Origin: Listeria costaricensis
GTDB lineage: Bacteria; Bacillota; Bacilli; Lactobacillales; Listeriaceae
Direction of reading: 5' to 3'
NCBI RefSeq assembly: GCF_900183385.1
Contig: NZ_FXUT01000008.1
Location: 1 to 64,000, forward strand
Length of the DNA stretch: 64,000 bases
In this document: one piece after another, positions 25,407-34,226 of the stretch
Position numbering within the stretch: the first letter of the stretch is position 1
Layout of the letters: every line of letters starts with the position of its first letter
The notes under the pieces: model-generated
What the model saw: only the letters and a program-made list of their open reading frames with translations
Database searches by the model: none
Told to the model about the DNA's origin: nothing
Position numbers and translations under genes: made by a program

Positions 25407-25613
25407 ATGACTACATTTTTTAAATATCTATTGACGATTATTTTGGCACTGATTGCACTCAATATACTTTTTGATTTAATTGGTGTGACACTTCACTTCC
25501 TATTCCCGCTGCTGATTTTGGCGCTGATTGTTTACTTAATCATGCGCATCTGGAATAAACCAGCTAAAGACCATCGCTATTCAAAATCCGGTCGCGATCA
25601 TTACGACTGGTAA
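25407..25613 (+). CDS. Small two-helix membrane protein
   Basis: 68 residues. Two adjoining hydrophobic segments (about 5-28 and 30-48) are followed by a basic and aromatic tail (RYSKSGRDHYDW). It is preceded by AAAAGAGGT. It follows the YxeA-like gene by 51 bases and may be co-transcribed. I do not recognise a family with a known function. Confidence 0.65.
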   Translation: MTTFFKYLLTIILALIALNILFDLIGVTLHFLFPLLILALIVYLIMRIWNKPAKDHRYSKSGRDHYDW

Positions 25614-25664
25614 AGTGGTCAATGTGATTCTGTTAAAAAGCTCCCTAGGCTTTTCATAAATTTT

Positions 25665-25697
25665 TACCCGATTAGTTCGCTAGTCGGGTATTTTTTT
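25665..25697 (+). terminator. Terminator with a TTCG tetraloop
   Basis: TACCCGATTAG (25665-25675) pairs with CTAGTCGGGTA (25680-25690), one wobble, closed by a TTCG loop and followed by seven T. A weaker AAAAGC/GCTTTT hairpin lies just upstream. Confidence 0.93.
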
Positions 25698-25793
25698 GGT
25701 CACTTCGTTAAACGGGATATTCGCGCTTATTCTATCAGAAAATGCTATGATAAAGAAAAAAGTCAGCATGAGGTCAAAAGTGGAGGTGATAAA

Positions 25794-25874
25794 ATGCGTA
25801 AAGTCATCCAAATAGCCGCTTTTTTTCTGGTGATTCTTGCTTTTTTCAACGTTAAGCGAAAAAAAGTCAGCTAA
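25794..25874 (+). CDS. 26-residue single-helix membrane peptide
   Basis: ATG 25794 is preceded by a near-perfect GGAGGTGAT ribosome site. The product starts MRKVIQIAAFFLVILAFF and ends with a basic KRKKVS tail: one transmembrane helix with a positively charged C terminus. Its strong ribosome site and codon-by-codon integrity argue that it is translated. Function unknown. Confidence 0.65.
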   Translation: MRKVIQIAAFFLVILAFFNVKRKKVS

Positions 25875-25993
25875 TCGGTCTATAAAAATCAAAAAAAGCG
25901 AAAGAACCGCAACTTTAAGCCGTTTTGCCCAATTGACAGATCGATTATGCTATAATGACTAGAAAGAAATAAAGTGGAGGAACAGGAACGCTT

Positions 25994-26824
25994 ATGGATA
26001 CTTTATTGAAGCAGCAATCGTGGCGGTTGATTGACCATACGATGGTGAATCCAGCCTTTGATGCTTTGCAGTCCTATGCAACGGACGATACATTATGCCG
26101 ATCAATCGGAAAAAAGCAAGAGCCGCCTACTGTGCGCGCATGGGTGCATGATAAAACAGTCTCACTCGGCATACAGGACTCCAAACTGCCAAAATTAAAA
26201 GAGGGGATCCGCTTCCTAGAAGAGCAGGGCTACCGAGTTGTCGTGCGGAATTCCGGCGGTCTGGGTGTCGTGTTGGATCCAGAAATTTTAAATTTGTCAC
26301 TCGTTTTCCCAGATGTAGAGCGGGGCATAGCAATCGACCTTGGGTATGAAACAATGTTCACGCTTGTGAAGGACATGTTTGCCCATTCAAAAGCAGTCAT
26401 TCAGGCAGGCGAAATCGAGCATTCCTATTGTCCCGGCAGCTTTGACTTAAGCATCGATCGTCGAAAATTCGCGGGTATTTCTCAACGCCGCATGGAAAAA
26501 GGCGTCGCCGTCCAAATTTACCTAGGAGTAAGTGGCGACCAGACGAAACGCGCCGAACTGATTCGTGATTTTTACGCAATCAGCGGGAAGGATGAACAAG
26601 AAAAGTACCATTTCCCAAATGTCGACCCGGCCGTCATGTCCACGCTGGCGGAGCTCCTTGGCGAACCAGACTTGACTGTCAACAAAGTCCTCGTCAAGCT
26701 TTTGAACAGCATGCGTTTCTATGCCGAGCATTTCTATTCGGGCACCTTATCACCAGAAGAATGGGATTTATTTTCAGGTTATTATGAACGGATTCTCGCA
26801 CGAAACGAAAAAATTCTCGCATAA
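25994..26824 (+). CDS. lipL: Octanoyl-[GcvH]:protein N-octanoyltransferase
   Basis: 276 residues of the biotin/lipoate ligase fold. LipL moves the octanoyl group from GcvH to E2 subunits of 2-oxoacid dehydrogenases in lipoate assembly. The catalytic cysteine is Cys146 in HSYCPGSFDLS. Also seen are the RNSGGLGVVLD strand-loop and the KFAGISQRR lysine motif. An extended -10 promoter (TGC-TATAAT, 25948-25956) lies upstream. It is followed 18 bases later by an HD-domain gene. The position matches the L. monocytogenes lipL locus from memory. Confidence 0.9.
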   Translation: MDTLLKQQSWRLIDHTMVNPAFDALQSYATDDTLCRSIGKKQEPPTVRAWVHDKTVSLGIQDSKLPKLKEGIRFLEEQGYRVVVRNSGGLGVVLDPEILNLSLVFPDVERGIAIDLGYETMFTLVKDMFAHSKAVIQAGEIEHSYCPGSFDLSIDRRKFAGISQRRMEKGVAVQIYLGVSGDQTKRAELIRDFYAISGKDEQEKYHFPNVDPAVMSTLAELLGEPDLTVNKVLVKLLNSMRFYAEHFYSGTLSPEEWDLFSGYYERILARNEKILA

Positions 26825-26842
26825 AGCAGGGAGGCAGAGAGT

Positions 26843-28159
26843 GTGACTTATATCGAGCAGAAACTAAGAGAAGGCAAGGTATTCAAAGACCCCGTCCACG
26901 GCTATGTGCATGTTGAGGATCAGATGATTTGGGATTTGGTGGCAACCAGAGAGTTTCAACGGCTACGGCGCATTCGGCAACTTGGCACTACTTCCCTGAC
27001 GTTTCACGGCGCCGAACACAGCCGATTCAATCATTCGCTGGGTGTTTATGAAATCGTGCGGCAGATCATCGATGTAACATTCGCTGAAGAGTTTCAAATT
27101 GATGCGGAAGAGCGGATGGTGGCCCTTTGTGCGGCGCTTCTACATGATCTCGGTCATGGCCCTTTTTCACACGCATTTGAAAAGGTTTTTGGAACGGATC
27201 ACGAGGCTTACACGCGGGAAATCATTACTGGGGATACAGAAGTTCAGCAGGTGTTAAAACGAGGCGGGGAAGACTTTCCACTCAAAGTGGCAGATATTAT
27301 TCGCAAGACCTATCCCAATCAGACACTCGTAAAACTGATTTCCAGCCAACTGGATGCTGATCGGATGGATTATCTGCTGCGAGATGCCTATTATACGGGA
27401 GTCAGTTACGGGAAATTCGATATGGAGCGGATCTTGCGTGTCATGCGCCCGAGCCCAGATGGCAATGGTGTCATCATCAAATATTCCGGTCTGCATGCCG
27501 TGGAGGATTACCTGATGAGCCGCTATCAAATGTATCAGCAAGTCTATTTTCATCCAGTCAGCCGCAGTGGGGAAGTCCTGCTTTGGAAAATCCTTGATCG
27601 TGCAAAAAAACTTTATGAAGCTGATTATGAATTTGAGCAGTATCCGACTGAGGTAATCCCATTTTTCACAGGAGAAGTAGCATTAAGCGACTATATTCGA
27701 CTGGACGATACGATATTAACGTACTATTTTTCAGTTTGGCAAAATGAGGCAGATGAAATCTTAAGCGATCTGTGCGGACGATTCCTAGGCCGCAGATTGC
27801 TGCGCTATATTGACTATGATCCCGCCAAGGATGCACCGCTATACGACCAGCTAAAAGGGCTGCTTGAAAAAGCCGATATCGATCCGACGTATTATTTAGT
27901 GATTGATTCATCTTCTGACCTGCCGTATGATCTCTATCAACCGGGAGCCAGTTCCGGCAAAACGCCCATTCAGCTTTTGTTACCAAGTGGGGAACTGAAA
28001 GAACTCTCAACCGAGTCGCCCATTGTCGAGTCGATCGGTGGGAAAATTCGGACGGACATCAAGTTATACTATCCGCTCGATTTCATTGAAAACGGCCGGA
28101 TTGCACCGGAAATTGCGGAGGAAATGATTCTCGCGCTTCATCAGCATCATCTAAAGTAA
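26843..28159 (+). CDS. HD-domain phosphohydrolase, dNTPase-like (YwfO family)
   Basis: 438 residues. The HD metal site is clear: TFHGAEHSRFNHSLGVYE (first His), ALLHDLGHGPFSHAFE (HD pair), and SQLDADRMDYLLRDA (last Asp). This matches YwfO/EF1143, characterised in Enterococcus as a deoxynucleotide triphosphohydrolase. It probably degrades dNTPs. The start is GTG at 26843 after GGGAGG. It follows lipL closely and is probably in the same transcript. Confidence 0.88.
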   Translation: MTYIEQKLREGKVFKDPVHGYVHVEDQMIWDLVATREFQRLRRIRQLGTTSLTFHGAEHSRFNHSLGVYEIVRQIIDVTFAEEFQIDAEERMVALCAALLHDLGHGPFSHAFEKVFGTDHEAYTREIITGDTEVQQVLKRGGEDFPLKVADIIRKTYPNQTLVKLISSQLDADRMDYLLRDAYYTGVSYGKFDMERILRVMRPSPDGNGVIIKYSGLHAVEDYLMSRYQMYQQVYFHPVSRSGEVLLWKILDRAKKLYEADYEFEQYPTEVIPFFTGEVALSDYIRLDDTILTYYFSVWQNEADEILSDLCGRFLGRRLLRYIDYDPAKDAPLYDQLKGLLEKADIDPTYYLVIDSSSDLPYDLYQPGASSGKTPIQLLLPSGELKELSTESPIVESIGGKIRTDIKLYYPLDFIENGRIAPEIAEEMILALHQHHLK

Positions 28160-28197
28160 AAGCCAGCTAAAGAGAGATAAGCGTCCCTAGCTGGCTT
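28160..28197. terminator. Convergent terminator between HD gene and tautomerase gene
   Basis: AAGCCAGCTA (28160-28169) pairs with TAGCTGGCTT (28188-28197). The T-rich flank is on the minus-strand exit side, so it best serves the tautomerase gene. Confidence 0.75.
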
Positions 28198-28207
28198 CCA
28201 GTTGTCT

Positions 28208-28393
28208 TTATATATCCGATTTACGGATACCGCCGACAGCATAATCTGTTTTCTTCATTTCTTCTAAAATCACATGAATATTTTCTTTCGGTGCAGCAAG
28301 ATTTTTAGAAACAGATTCCGTCACATCTGCTACGAGCGCCTTTTTTTGCTCATCAGAACGGCCTTCGAGGAATTTGATTGTTACGATTGGCAC
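28208..28393 (-). CDS. 4-oxalocrotonate tautomerase-family protein
   Basis: 61 residues, the exact size of the 4-OT family. These small hexameric enzymes use the amino-terminal proline as a catalytic base. Here the start is decided by that rule: GTG at 28393 is followed at once by CCA, giving M-PIVTIKFLEGRS, with GAGGTGAT a few bases upstream. Any longer start would bury the proline and abolish activity. The substrate is unknown. It is divergent from the M50 protease gene. Confidence 0.88.
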   Translation of the reverse strand: MPIVTIKFLEGRSDEQKKALVADVTESVSKNLAAPKENIHVILEEMKKTDYAVGGIRKSDI

Positions 28394-28470
28394 GGTCATC
28401 ACCTCATCATTTGGATTTTGAAACATATTTATTATAGCAAATTTCACTTCATACAGGAAAGGAGGCAGTT

Positions 28471-29121
28471 ATGCCGAGTTTTTTAGCTTATCCGCTTGAA
28501 ATGCTGCCCTATGTTGTCATTACGATATTGATTGCTTTTACGATTCATGAATGGGCACATGCCCTCACCGCCTTGGCTTTTGGCGATGATACAGCGAAAA
28601 ATCAGGGAAGACTTTCACTGAATCCACTGGTGCATGTCGATCTGATTGGCCTTTTGATGATCGTGATCGCTGGATTCGGTTGGGCAAAACCGACACCCGT
28701 CAATCGTTATAAACTGAAAAAGCGACGGCTAGGCAGTATTTGTGTCTCACTCGCCGGACCACTCAGCAATCTGTTGCTTGCTTTTATCGCGACAGGAATC
28801 ATGATGTTTTTAGTGAAACAATACGGCTATAGTGATAGCATCTGGTTGAACTTTCTAGGTGTTTTTATTCAGCTGAATGTCGTGCTGTTTGTTTTCAATT
28901 TGATCCCCTTTCCGCCGCTGGACGGTTATCAGATTTTGACAGAATTTTTGCCAATGCGTTTTCGCGCTAAGCTTCAGCCGATTGAACAGTATGCGTTTCT
29001 GATCTTCTTGATCATTGCGCTTACACCGCTTTACAATTTGACGATCGGACCAATTTTCAACTTTTTCATTCCAGCAATCACACAGGCAATGCAGCATTTC
29101 TTTCTATTCCTGTTTTTTTAA
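28471..29121 (+). CDS. Site-2-protease-like zinc metalloprotease (M50)
   Basis: 216 residues with about six membrane helices. The zinc site HEWAH lies near residue 27 in FTIHEWAHALTALAFGD, and the second motif NLIPFPPLDGYQI carries the Asp ligand. It is a minimal intramembrane protease without PDZ domains. Its substrate is unknown. The ribosome site is GGAAAGGAGG. Confidence 0.88.
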   Translation: MPSFLAYPLEMLPYVVITILIAFTIHEWAHALTALAFGDDTAKNQGRLSLNPLVHVDLIGLLMIVIAGFGWAKPTPVNRYKLKKRRLGSICVSLAGPLSNLLLAFIATGIMMFLVKQYGYSDSIWLNFLGVFIQLNVVLFVFNLIPFPPLDGYQILTEFLPMRFRAKLQPIEQYAFLIFLIIALTPLYNLTIGPIFNFFIPAITQAMQHFFLFLFF

Positions 29122-29128
29122 AACAAAG

Positions 29129-29157
29129 TTGCTTTTCAGCCTGTTTTTTTCTATAAT
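29129..29157 (+). promoter_or_regulatory. Promoter of the DUF1934-argS unit
   Basis: TTGCTT (29129-29134), 17 bases, TATAAT (29152-29157). Confidence 0.8.
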
Positions 29158-29200
29158 ATTAGACGTCTATATTTCTGCACGGAAAGGGGTAATCTGACCA

Positions 29201-29653
29201 ATGAAAAAGCCAGCCAAAGAGCGGCAACCCGTTAAAATTCATATTACCAATGTCGTCCGGCAGATGGAATCAGAAGAAAAAACGGAAATGTCGGTATCAG
29301 GCGTGTTTTATCTCCATGAGGGGAATCGCTACCTCCATTACGAAGAACGTCAGGTAACAGGAGATGTCCGTACTGTTCTCAAGTTGTCGGAAGAAGAACT
29401 CCTGCTTTTGCGAAGCGGAGCCGTCAATATGCGTATGCACTTCTTTCGGGATAAACGACGAAGCACGGCGTCCATCGATTCGGGAGCGGGGAAATTTCTT
29501 TTTGAATCGGAGCTGGTCGCCTTAGAAGAGAATTTTCAGACGGCTGATGGTCTGCTCGGCGAGATCGTTTTTCAATATGATCTGCTTCAAGCAGGCAGCT
29601 ACATCGGTTCTTATAATGTCAAGATGAGGATAGAGGAGGACAAGGAAGTATGA
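29201..29653 (+). CDS. DUF1934 protein (YwiB-like)
   Basis: 150 residues, beta-rich, resembling the DUF1934 beta-barrel family (YwiB), which in Bacillales lies directly before argS. Segments such as [16 protein letters not shown] and [12 protein letters not shown] fit the lipocalin-like pattern. No catalytic residues can be named. Its stop overlaps the argS start (ATGA), so the two are co-translated. Confidence 0.82.
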   Translation: MKKPAKERQPVKIHITNVVRQMESEEKTEMSVSGVFYLHEGNRYLHYEERQVTGDVRTVLKLSEEELLLLRSGAVNMRMHFFRDKRRSTASIDSGAGKFLFESELVALEENFQTADGLLGEIVFQYDLLQAGSYIGSYNVKMRIEEDKEV

Positions 29654-31317
29654 ATGTCATTCAAGCGAAACAGAATGATTTAATGAAACTGATCAAACAA
29701 GCAGTGGTTGCTTCAACAGGAATCGAGGAAAGCGCGGTCCCTGCCATTTTACTAGAGGTACCAAAAGAAAAAAGTCACGGAGACTACTCGACAAATATTG
29801 CCATGCAGCTGGCACGTGTAGCCAAAAAGGCGCCGCGTCAAATTGCAGAAGGGATCACGGCTGAATTAGAAGGAGCCGCCCAGATCGAAAAAATTGAGAT
29901 TGCCGGACCTGGTTTTATCAATTTCTTTCTAGATAATCGCTATCTGACAGCAGTTGTTCCAGCAGTTTTAGCCGAACAAGCCGATTACGGTCGCTCGGAT
30001 TTTGGACAGAAAGAACGGATCCAACTGGAATTTGTTTCTGCTAATCCAACAGGAGACCTGCATTTAGGACATGCGCGTGGTGCGGCAATCGGAGACTCAT
30101 TGGCTAATATTTTAGATATGGCCGGATACGACGTTTACCGGGAATATTATATCAATGATGCCGGTAATCAAATCAACAACCTGGTTCTTTCAGTGGAAGC
30201 GCGCTACTTTGAAGCACTTGGTAAAGAGTGGGCATTCCCAGAAGACGGCTATCGTGGGAAGGACCTTATTGAATTAGGTCGCACACTTGCCGATAAATAC
30301 GGAGAGGAATATGTCGAAGCAGAAGTGTCCGTTCGTCATAAAGTATTCCGTCAAGAAGCGCTGGCGTTTGAAACAGCTAAGCTAGAACGTGACTTGCAGG
30401 AGTTCCGTGTTCACTTTGACAATTGGTTCTCAGAAACCTCCCTTTACGAAGAAAATCAAATCCTGCCAGCACTTGAAAAACTGCGGGCGAATGGACATGT
30501 CTATGAACAAGATGGTGCAACTTGGTTAAGAACGACTGATTTTGGCGATGACAAGGATCGTGTTCTAATCAAAACAGACGGCAGCTACACCTACTTCCTG
30601 CCTGATATTGCCTACCATTTAAATAAATTGAATCGTGGCTTTGACGTACTGATTGACATTTTAGGTGCCGATCACCATGGTTATATTCCGCGGATGAAAG
30701 CGGCAATCGAAGCACTTGGCTATCAACCATCCCAGCTTGAAGTGGAGATCATTCAGCTCGTTCACCTTTACGAAAATGGCGAGCAGATCAAAATGAGCAA
30801 GCGTACTGGTAAATCGGTCACGATGCGTGATTTGATTGAAGAAGTCGGACTGGATGCAACGCGTTACTTCTTTGCGATGAGAAGTTCCGATACGCATATG
30901 AACTTTGATATGGGGCTGGCAAAATCCACCTCCAATGAAAATCCGGTTTACTATGTCCAATATGCCCATGCGCGGATTTCAAGTATCCTGCGTTCAGGTG
31001 CTGAAAATGGTCTGACAGCAAGTGAGACAGTAGATCTTGCGCTGATTCAGTCGGAAACCGAATTTGATTTATTAAAAGTGATCGGTGAATTCCCAGATGT
31101 CGTAGCAGAAGCTGCTCAAAAACGGGCACCGCACCGGATCGTTCGTTATCTGAATGACTTGGCCGCTGCTTTCCATAGATTTTACAATACGAATAAAGTA
31201 CTTGATCCAAAACAACCGGAACTTTCCAAAGCTAGACTGGCACTTATTGAAGCTGCTCGGATCACGCTTCAAAATGGTCTGAAGCTGCTCGGTGTTTCTG
31301 CGCCAGAAAAAATGTAA
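29650..31317 (+). CDS. argS: Arginyl-tRNA synthetase
   Basis: 555 residues, normal length. It charges tRNA-Arg. The N-terminal Add-1 domain precedes the class I signature [10 protein letters not shown] (near residue 137). KMSKR lies near residue 382, and the C-terminal DALR domain ([21 protein letters not shown]) is intact. It overlaps the DUF1934 gene by 4 bases. Codon use is that of a well expressed gene. Confidence 0.97.
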   Translation: MNVIQAKQNDLMKLIKQAVVASTGIEESAVPAILLEVPKEKSHGDYSTNIAMQLARVAKKAPRQIAEGITAELEGAAQIEKIEIAGPGFINFFLDNRYLTAVVPAVLAEQADYGRSDFGQKERIQLEFVSANPTGDLHLGHARGAAIGDSLANILDMAGYDVYREYYINDAGNQINNLVLSVEARYFEALGKEWAFPEDGYRGKDLIELGRTLADKYGEEYVEAEVSVRHKVFRQEALAFETAKLERDLQEFRVHFDNWFSETSLYEENQILPALEKLRANGHVYEQDGATWLRTTDFGDDKDRVLIKTDGSYTYFLPDIAYHLNKLNRGFDVLIDILGADHHGYIPRMKAAIEALGYQPSQLEVEIIQLVHLYENGEQIKMSKRTGKSVTMRDLIEEVGLDATRYFFAMRSSDTHMNFDMGLAKSTSNENPVYYVQYAHARISSILRSGAENGLTASETVDLALIQSETEFDLLKVIGEFPDVVAEAAQKRAPHRIVRYLNDLAAAFHRFYNTNKVLDPKQPELSKARLALIEAARITLQNGLKLLGVSAPEKM

Positions 31318-31425
31318 GAGAGATTACGCTTCTTTAAAGTAAGTGAACAGGCTTGCCGTTGACGAGATTCCTAAAATGTACTAAAGTTAAAAAACAGAGA
31401 CATTTTGAAACGGGGAGAGCAACAG

Positions 31426-31581
31426 ATGAAGCGAAGAAGAATAATAATAGTAGCGCTGCTGTTCATATTTTTGTGCATCGCAACAAATATCCTCTATGAT
31501 TATCAACTTGGCTCGATTCCGATTCTCTTGATGGCGTTCCTTTTCTTCTATCTCGCCTACCAGATTATCAAGCGAAGTTGA
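31426..31581 (+). CDS. Small two-helix membrane protein, 51 residues
   Basis: ATG 31426 follows CGGGGAG by 8 bases. The peptide begins MKRRRIIIVALLFIFLC, has a short polar turn (YDYQLGS) and a second hydrophobic segment ending QIIKRS. Two membrane helices with basic ends are likely. TTGACG near 31360 with a -10-like TAAAGT 17 bases later could drive it. It lies between argS and rpoE. No family is recognised. Confidence 0.6.
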   Translation: MKRRRIIIVALLFIFLCIATNILYDYQLGSIPILLMAFLFFYLAYQIIKRS

Positions 31582-31599
31582 CGCAGATAAATTTTTAGG

Positions 31600-31628
31600 T
31601 TGTATTAGCCAAAAATAACAGGTAAAAT
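31600..31628 (+). promoter_or_regulatory. Promoter of rpoE
   Basis: TTGTAT (31600-31605), 17 bases, TAAAAT (31623-31628), about 70 bases before the coding start. Confidence 0.7.
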
Positions 31629-31700
31629 AGTAAAGTTGAATAAAATCGCGTATGTAGTAAATAAAGTAAATCGAATCATATAAGAAAGGGCGTGCCTGCT

Positions 31701-32246
31701 TTGGATTTAAGTAAGTTATCGCAAGAGGAAAGAACGGAACTATCTTTGATTGAGGTAGCTCATTATGTTTTAGAGCAACGTAGAGAAGTCATCTCTTTCC
31801 CAGAACTCGTAAAAGAAATTCAAAACTTCCTTGGCTTATCAGAAGCTGAAATAAAAGATCGTCTTGTTCAATTTTATACCGATATGAATATTGATGGTAA
31901 TTTTATTTCGCTTGGCAACAACACTTGGGGCTTGCGTGCATGGTATCCAATTGATGCTATCGACGAAGAAGTTCAAACGCAAACCAAAAAAGCGAAGAAA
32001 AAACGTAAAAAAGATGATGACGACGAAGATGAGGATGACGAAGAAGCACTCATGGACGATGACATCGATTATGAAGATGACGACGAAGTGGAAGAACTTG
32101 GCGAAGAAGAAATCTCGCTGTCCGACGGTTTAGTGGACGAAGATGAAGATATGGATGATCATCTCCCAGACGGAATCGAAGGCGATCTTGCCACAGTTGA
32201 AGATGATTATTCTGACGGAGACTACACAGAAGACCCTGAAGAATAG
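31701..32246 (+). CDS. rpoE: RNA polymerase delta subunit
   Basis: 181 residues. The delta subunit of Firmicute RNA polymerase increases recycling and promoter selectivity. The N-terminal HARE-HTH domain (LSLIEVAHYVLEQRREVISF to WYPIDAI) is followed by an extremely acidic tail, mostly Asp and Glu, after a short KKAKKKRKK stretch. I choose TTG 31701 (product starting M-DLSKLSQEER, as in L. monocytogenes), 10 bases after AAAGGG. The GTG at 31692 lies too close to that site. Confidence 0.95.
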   Translation: MDLSKLSQEERTELSLIEVAHYVLEQRREVISFPELVKEIQNFLGLSEAEIKDRLVQFYTDMNIDGNFISLGNNTWGLRAWYPIDAIDEEVQTQTKKAKKKRKKDDDDEDEDDEEALMDDDIDYEDDDEVEELGEEEISLSDGLVDEDEDMDDHLPDGIEGDLATVEDDYSDGDYTEDPEE

Positions 32247-32253
32247 AAGAAAT

Positions 32254-32280
32254 GCCCGCCGAATTTGGCGGGCTTTTTTT
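32254..32280 (+). terminator. Terminator of rpoE
   Basis: GCCCGCC (32254-32260) pairs with GGCGGGC (32267-32273), followed by seven T. Confidence 0.95.
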
Positions 32281-32309
32281 GTGGGAATTTGATTTTCTGA
32301 AATAAAAGC

Positions 32310-32420
32310 TTGACTTCCGGCCCTATACTCGGTAATATTTTATTTGGGCTCCCTTAAATGGGACAAATCATGTATGATATAATACGCTCCTTCACTTAGA
32401 GATAAGTAGGGGCGTTTTTT
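32310..32420 (+). promoter_or_regulatory. pyrG promoter and CTP-sensitive attenuator
   Basis: TTGACT (32310-32315), 17 bases, TAATAT (32333-32338); the transcript would start with GGGCTCC at 32346. A terminator hairpin follows: ACGCTCC (32384-32390) with GGGGCGT (32409-32415) and a T run. This copies B. subtilis pyrG. There, low CTP makes RNA polymerase add extra G residues at the start, and the poly-G pairs with the pyrimidine-rich 5' arm (GCTCCTTC here) to prevent termination. Confidence 0.9.
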
Positions 32421-32578
32421 ATTGGAGCAGCTCCGATAATAAAAAGTGACCAGATGCAAAACTGAGACACAGTCCAAATTGCATGTGGGATTTTTTATTA
32501 AAAAAGAGTTTCGCTAGAATTCCCACCCAGCAAGTTCTGCTTGCGACTTTTTAAAAATGGAAGGAGAAGATTGTTTCA
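32421..32578 (+). other. Structured distal part of the pyrG leader
   Basis: Beyond the attenuator the leader holds ATGCAA/TTGCAT around ACTG/CAGT (about 32454-32484), followed by a T-rich stretch, and GCAAG/CTTGC near 32531-32545. These may be a second terminator or a stabilising fold. No ORF is evident. Confidence 0.4.
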
Positions 32579-34177
32579 ATGACAAAGTATATTTTCGTAA
32601 CTGGCGGTGTAGTTTCATCGATCGGGAAGGGGATTACAGCAGCTTCATTAGGACGCTTGCTAAAAAATCGCGGTCTTAGTGTAACGATTCAAAAATTCGA
32701 CCCGTACATCAACGTAGACCCTGGGACAATGAGTCCTTATCAGCATGGGGAAGTTTTCGTAACCGATGACGGCGCAGAAACAGATCTAGACTTAGGTCAC
32801 TATGAACGTTTTATCGATATCAACCTGAACAAATACAGTAACGTCACAACAGGTAAGGTTTACTCAGAAGTTATTAAAAAAGAACGCCGCGGGGATTATT
32901 TAGGTGGAACCGTGCAAGTCATTCCGCACATTACGAATGAACTGAAAGACCGGGTTTTCCGTGCAGCGCGTATGACAAATTCCGATATTATTATTACGGA
33001 AATCGGCGGAACAGTAGGCGACATCGAGTCCCTGCCATTCTTAGAGGCCATCCGTCAAATCAAGAGCGATGTTGGTTCTGAAAATGTTCTTTACATTCAC
33101 ACTACGCTCATTCCATACATTAAAGCGGCGGGAGAAATGAAAACGAAGCCCACTCAGCATAGCGTGAAAGAATTACGCAGCTTAGGGATTCAGCCAAACC
33201 TTATCGTCGTTCGTACAGAACACCCTGTTTCACAAGAAATGAAAGAAAAAATTGCTTTGTTCTGCGACATTAAAGCTTCAGAAGTGATCGAATCCCGTGA
33301 TGAAGATACACTTTACAATGTGCCGCTTTCCTTGCAGGCGCAAAAGATGGACCAAATCGTATTGGATCATCTGCAACTTGAAGCACCGCAAGCAGACATG
33401 ACAGAGTGGAAAGAATTGATCCATCGTGTGAAAAATCTTTCCCAAAAAGTTCGGATTGCCCTTGTAGGTAAATATGTTTCCTTGCAAGATGCGTATCTTT
33501 CAGTAGCAGAAGCCCTTCGTCATGCGGGTTATTCACATGATGCAGAAATCGAGATCGACTGGATCGATTCTGAAAAAGTTACCAAAGAAAATGCTGCCGA
33601 AATTTTGGGCAAAGCAGATGGCATTCTTGTACCGGGTGGCTTTGGCGACCGGGCAATCGAAGGGAAAATTGCTGCAATCGAATATGCACGTGTCAACAAA
33701 GTACCATATCTCGGCATCTGTCTGGGTATGCAACTTGCCACTGTAGAATTTGCGCGCAATGTTTTAGGTCTAGAAGGTGCTCATTCTGCTGAAATTGCAC
33801 CGGAAACGCCATATAATATTATCGACCTGTTGCCTGAACAGAAAAATATTGAAAATCTTGGTGGAACACTTCGTCTAGGTCTCTATCCGGCCCGTATCAA
33901 AGAAGGAACCAAAGCCAGCGAGGCATATGGCAAGTCGCTTGTTGAAGAACGTCACCGCCATCGCTATGAATTCAATAATGAGTATCGGGAGCAAATGGAA
34001 GAAGCCGGCATGATCGTGTCAGCTACAAGCCCAGACGGCCGTCTTGTCGAAGTGGTCGAACTAAAAGATCACCCTTGGTTCGTAGCTAGCCAGTATCATC
34101 CAGAATTCATTTCACGTCCGAATCGTCCACAAAGCTTGTTTAAAGCATTTGTTGGCGCAGCACTGGAAAATCAATAA
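32579..34177 (+). CDS. pyrG: CTP synthase
   Basis: 532 residues, full length. It makes CTP from UTP, ATP and glutamine. The N-terminal synthetase domain opens with the P-loop-like [20 protein letters not shown]. The C-terminal class I glutaminase has its nucleophile in GICLGMQLA and the catalytic pair in SQYHPEF. The ribosome site is GGAAGGAGA. Its leader shows the reiterative-transcription attenuator. A shared terminator separates it from converging ami. Confidence 0.98.
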   Translation: MTKYIFVTGGVVSSIGKGITAASLGRLLKNRGLSVTIQKFDPYINVDPGTMSPYQHGEVFVTDDGAETDLDLGHYERFIDINLNKYSNVTTGKVYSEVIKKERRGDYLGGTVQVIPHITNELKDRVFRAARMTNSDIIITEIGGTVGDIESLPFLEAIRQIKSDVGSENVLYIHTTLIPYIKAAGEMKTKPTQHSVKELRSLGIQPNLIVVRTEHPVSQEMKEKIALFCDIKASEVIESRDEDTLYNVPLSLQAQKMDQIVLDHLQLEAPQADMTEWKELIHRVKNLSQKVRIALVGKYVSLQDAYLSVAEALRHAGYSHDAEIEIDWIDSEKVTKENAAEILGKADGILVPGGFGDRAIEGKIAAIEYARVNKVPYLGICLGMQLATVEFARNVLGLEGAHSAEIAPETPYNIIDLLPEQKNIENLGGTLRLGLYPARIKEGTKASEAYGKSLVEERHRHRYEFNNEYREQMEEAGMIVSATSPDGRLVEVVELKDHPWFVASQYHPEFISRPNRPQSLFKAFVGAALENQ

Positions 34178-34184
34178 AAACCAT

Positions 34185-34226
34185 AAAAAAAGCACTTTGC
34201 GAGTCTTTCGCAAAGTGCTTTTTTTA
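34185..34226. terminator. Bidirectional terminator between pyrG and ami
   Basis: GCACTTTGCGA pairs with TCGCAAAGTGC, flanked by A6 on one side and T7 on the other, so it works in both directions. Confidence 0.92.
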
